Below are positions 53,478 through 55,080 of a DNA stretch of 55,080 bases, piece by piece. Under the pieces are notes generated by a model, which had not been told where the DNA came from, ran no database searches, and worked only from the letters and a program-made list of their open reading frames with translations. Location: contig CADAGD010000021.1 of NCBI GenBank assembly GCA_902787375.1, positions 1 through 55,080 of the forward strand, written 5' to 3'. A program made the translations under genes and the position numbers. Source of the stretch: an uncultured Eubacteriales bacterium (lineage in GTDB: Bacteria; Bacillota; Clostridia; Christensenellales; CAG-138). Every line of letters starts with the position of its first letter. Position 1 is the first letter of the stretch.

Positions 53478-54467
53478 ATGAAAAAAGCTGTTTTGACAAT
53501 ATCCGCCCTGCTGATATGCCTCTGTATGCTCACCGTTGGATGCGCCCGCTCGGCGATGAACCTTTCAGGGAATGCGGCATATGCCGAAGAAGCGCAGTAT
53601 GCGCCTATGCCGGGCGCGGCTTTCAACAACGAAAAGGATTCCGATAGTGTTGACAGCGCGGCTGACAAAGTCAATTCGGTTCTTGCCGACAGAAAGGTCA
53701 TCAAGAATGCCGATCTGACAATACAGACACTTGAGTTTGATTCGTTCATCACATCGGTCATAGACAAGACGAACGAGCTTGGCGGCTATGTTCAGAATAA
53801 TGATACAAGCGGAAAGAGCTATGGTTACTCCGGCAATCTCAGAAGCGCGTACATGACGGTGCGCATACCCGCTGAAAAGTATGATGAGTTTTTAAGCTCC
53901 GTAGATGGACTTGGAAACATAATAAGACGCAGCGAATCCGTCAAGGATATTACCGACTCCTATGTTGATACGGAGGCGCGTTTAAGCTCCATTAAAACCG
54001 AGTATCAGACGCTTCTTGACCTGCTTTCCAAGGCGGAAACGCTTGAGGACATAATCAAGCTTCAGGATCGTCTGTCAGACGTGCGTTATGAGATGGAAGC
54101 TCTTGAGTCCACTTTGAGCAACTACGACAAGCAGGTCGCTCTCAGCACTATTGAGATGGACATTCGTGAGGTCGAGCGTCAGACGGCAGCCGAAAAGGAG
54201 AGCTTCGGTGATGAGGTATCCCGCAGGTTCAACGAAAGCCTTGAGGACGTCGGCTTTGGCTTTACAAGATTTGCCGCATGGCTTATCGGCAACCTCCCCG
54301 TCCTGCTCGTCATGCTGTTCTTCCTTGTAGCGCTTCCGCTTATAATAGTGTTCATATGCCTCAAAGCGGCGAAAAAGCGCAGGATCAAGCATCAAGCCGC
54401 CGAGGCTGAAAGGCTCGCAAAGTCCGCTTCCGCAACCGTTGAGCCGAATAACTCACAGAAGAAGTAA
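53478..54467 (+). CDS. DUF4349 lipoprotein with C-terminal membrane segment
   Basis: 329 aa. Lipoprotein signal ending in TVGC, a short spacer, then the DUF4349 domain: KNADLTIQTLEFDSFITSVI, ELGGYVQNNDTSGKSYGYSG, YMTVRIPAEKYDEFLSSVDG, and a coiled-coil centre (ILKLQDRLSDVRYEMEALES-like region, about 195-235). A single membrane segment (about 278-303) precedes a basic cytoplasmic tail. Function unknown; DUF4349 proteins are common surface lipoproteins. The start is ATG 53478, 8 nt after AAAGGA; an in-frame ATG three codons upstream is less well placed. Confidence 0.85.
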   Translation: MKKAVLTISALLICLCMLTVGCARSAMNLSGNAAYAEEAQYAPMPGAAFNNEKDSDSVDSAADKVNSVLADRKVIKNADLTIQTLEFDSFITSVIDKTNELGGYVQNNDTSGKSYGYSGNLRSAYMTVRIPAEKYDEFLSSVDGLGNIIRRSESVKDITDSYVDTEARLSSIKTEYQTLLDLLSKAETLEDIIKLQDRLSDVRYEMEALESTLSNYDKQVALSTIEMDIREVERQTAAEKESFGDEVSRRFNESLEDVGFGFTRFAAWLIGNLPVLLVMLFFLVALPLIIVFICLKAAKKRRIKHQAAEAERLAKSASATVEPNNSQKK

Positions 54468-54647
54468 GCGATTGGTGACGCTCAACGCTTGACGTACCAC
54501 TCACAGAATATAACACGGTTTAAATCCGACTTGTAAGCTCCCGTCATAAGTGGCTGACGCCTTCGTGATGGGAGCTTGTTTTCCCTTATCGTACTTGAGT
54601 TTTTGAGTTGTTTTTCCTTATCTCGCTTGATTCTTTGAGTTGTTTTC

Positions 54648-54706
54648 AACCCCTCAGTCATCCTCGCTTTGCTCGGCTGACAGCTCCCCTTGACAATGGG
54701 AGCCAA
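54648..54706 (+). repeat. Short intergenic repeat, copy 1
   Basis: Unit of about 60 bp containing CCCCTCAGTCATCCTCGCTT, TGCTCGGCTGACAGCTCCCC and a TGGGAGCCAA end. Internal GGGGAGCTGTCAGCCGAGC-type palindromic content suggests a folded RNA or REP-like element. A related leading part TTATCTCGCTTGA lies just upstream (54618-54630). Confidence 0.7.
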
Positions 54707-54870
54707 TGTGCTTTGTCATTCTTATTGTATATGAGAACTGTGGATGTTGGGTTCTTTTGCTTCAAATCGTCGCAAATCCCCTGAGTCAGGGGAGGTGGCT
54801 TGGAGGGCTTCAGCCCGACAAGACGGAAGGGTTGCTTCCCTTATCTCGCTTGAGTTTTTAAGCTGCTTTC

Positions 54871-54929
54871 AACCCCTCAGTCATCCTCGCTTCGCTCGGC
54901 TGACAGCTCCCCTTGGCAATGGGAGCCAA
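54871..54929 (+). repeat. Short intergenic repeat, copy 2
   Basis: Nearly identical to copy 1 (CCCCTCAGTCATCCTCGCTT, GACAGCTCCCCTTGGCAATG), with the same upstream TTATCTCGCTTGAGTTTTT at 54841-54859, so the repeated unit is about 90 bp. Confidence 0.7.
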
Positions 54930-54990
54930 GGCTTGCGTTCTTCCCTTGATTGCTTGCATTTGCGCACTTGAGTTTTTTCAGGATGATTTG

Positions 54991-55050
54991 CGACCCTTCA
55001 GTCGTTCTCGCTGCGCTCGCCCGACAGCTCCCCTTACGCAGGGGAGCTTG
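54991..55050 (+). repeat. Short intergenic repeat, copy 3 (diverged)
   Basis: CGACCCTTCAGTCGTTCTCG then GACAGCTCCCCTTACGCAGG and GGAGCTTGGG; same layout as copies 1 and 2 with more differences. Confidence 0.6.
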
Positions 55051-55080
55051 GGTATTTTGTCATTCTTCCTTTGAAAGTGA

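Larger units (their letters stand above)
54468..55080. other. Intergenic end of the window with short repeat cluster
   Basis: No gene recognised; the open frames here run through repeats. Three copies of a ~60-bp unit are present, plus inverted motifs such as CCCCTGAGTCAGGGG (54778-54792) and GCTCCCGTCATAAGTGGCTG-type stretches near 54537. Confidence 0.55.

Overview
The window looks like a chromosomal segment of a low-to-mid GC Bacillota, probably a gut member of class Clostridia. The signs are a T-box leader in front of valS, the rsfS / nadD-yqeK / obgE housekeeping cluster, a butyrate kinase gene, a FeoA-FeoB fusion with a small Cys-rich partner, many Thr/Pro/Glu-rich lipoproteins, Shine-Dalgarno sequences of the GGAGG type and sigma-A type promoters with 17-bp spacers. 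No prophage, plasmid, CRISPR array, rRNA or intact insertion sequence was seen. Genus cannot be assigned from sequence reading alone.

Layout. 1-4620: an intergenic repeat, two overlapping DUF21/CBS membrane proteins and a type I glutamine synthetase. 4647-12283: a probable six-gene operon on the minus strand behind a consensus promoter: VanX-like M15D peptidase with SH3 domain, small lipoprotein, MBOAT O-acyltransferase, DHHW/AlgJ-like protein, DUF885 metallopeptidase lipoprotein and a degenerate serine-recombinase homologue; the theme is cell-envelope modification. 12388-19880: information and housekeeping genes (hisS, dnaX, rsfS, nadD-yqeK fusion, obgE, nth) around one membrane protein of unknown role. 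19929-24380: two small unknown genes, then a threonine-catabolism operon (class Ic aminotransferase, tdh, kbl). 24453-27348: pth, a C-terminally disrupted butyrate kinase gene and an M15B D,D-carboxypeptidase lipoprotein. 27381-32190: tRNA-Pro(GGG), a sigma factor with a large extra C-terminal domain, and T-box controlled valS. 32256-36452: transglutaminase-like and other secreted proteins, a TrkA-C membrane protein and two copies of a MITE-like repeat. 36479-39048: ferrous iron transport. 39081-43995: polyamine transport (potABCD) with its XRE-cupin regulator and candidate operators. 44210-47160: an unknown 333-aa protein, an RpiR regulator and a PHP phosphoesterase. 47190-50069: a Roco GTPase with eight near-identical leucine-rich repeats. 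50115-54467: asnS, a phosphohexomutase and a DUF4349 lipoprotein. 54468-55080: a cluster of short intergenic repeats.

The most unusual element is the Roco gene (47261-50026). Its 66-bp repeats are almost identical, yet nearly all differences fall in a few codons that should line the concave beta-sheet surface, and the third base of the three most variable codons never changes. This is the pattern expected of a binding surface under recent diversification. Other points for follow-up are a MITE-like family with at least three long copies, one of which supplies the stop codon of a neighbouring gene; a recombinase homologue that has lost its catalytic residues and is translationally coupled to an envelope peptidase; a glutamine synthetase with Phe at the adenylylation position; a deletion/frameshift at the 3' end of buk; and an unusually short predicted leader on nadD.
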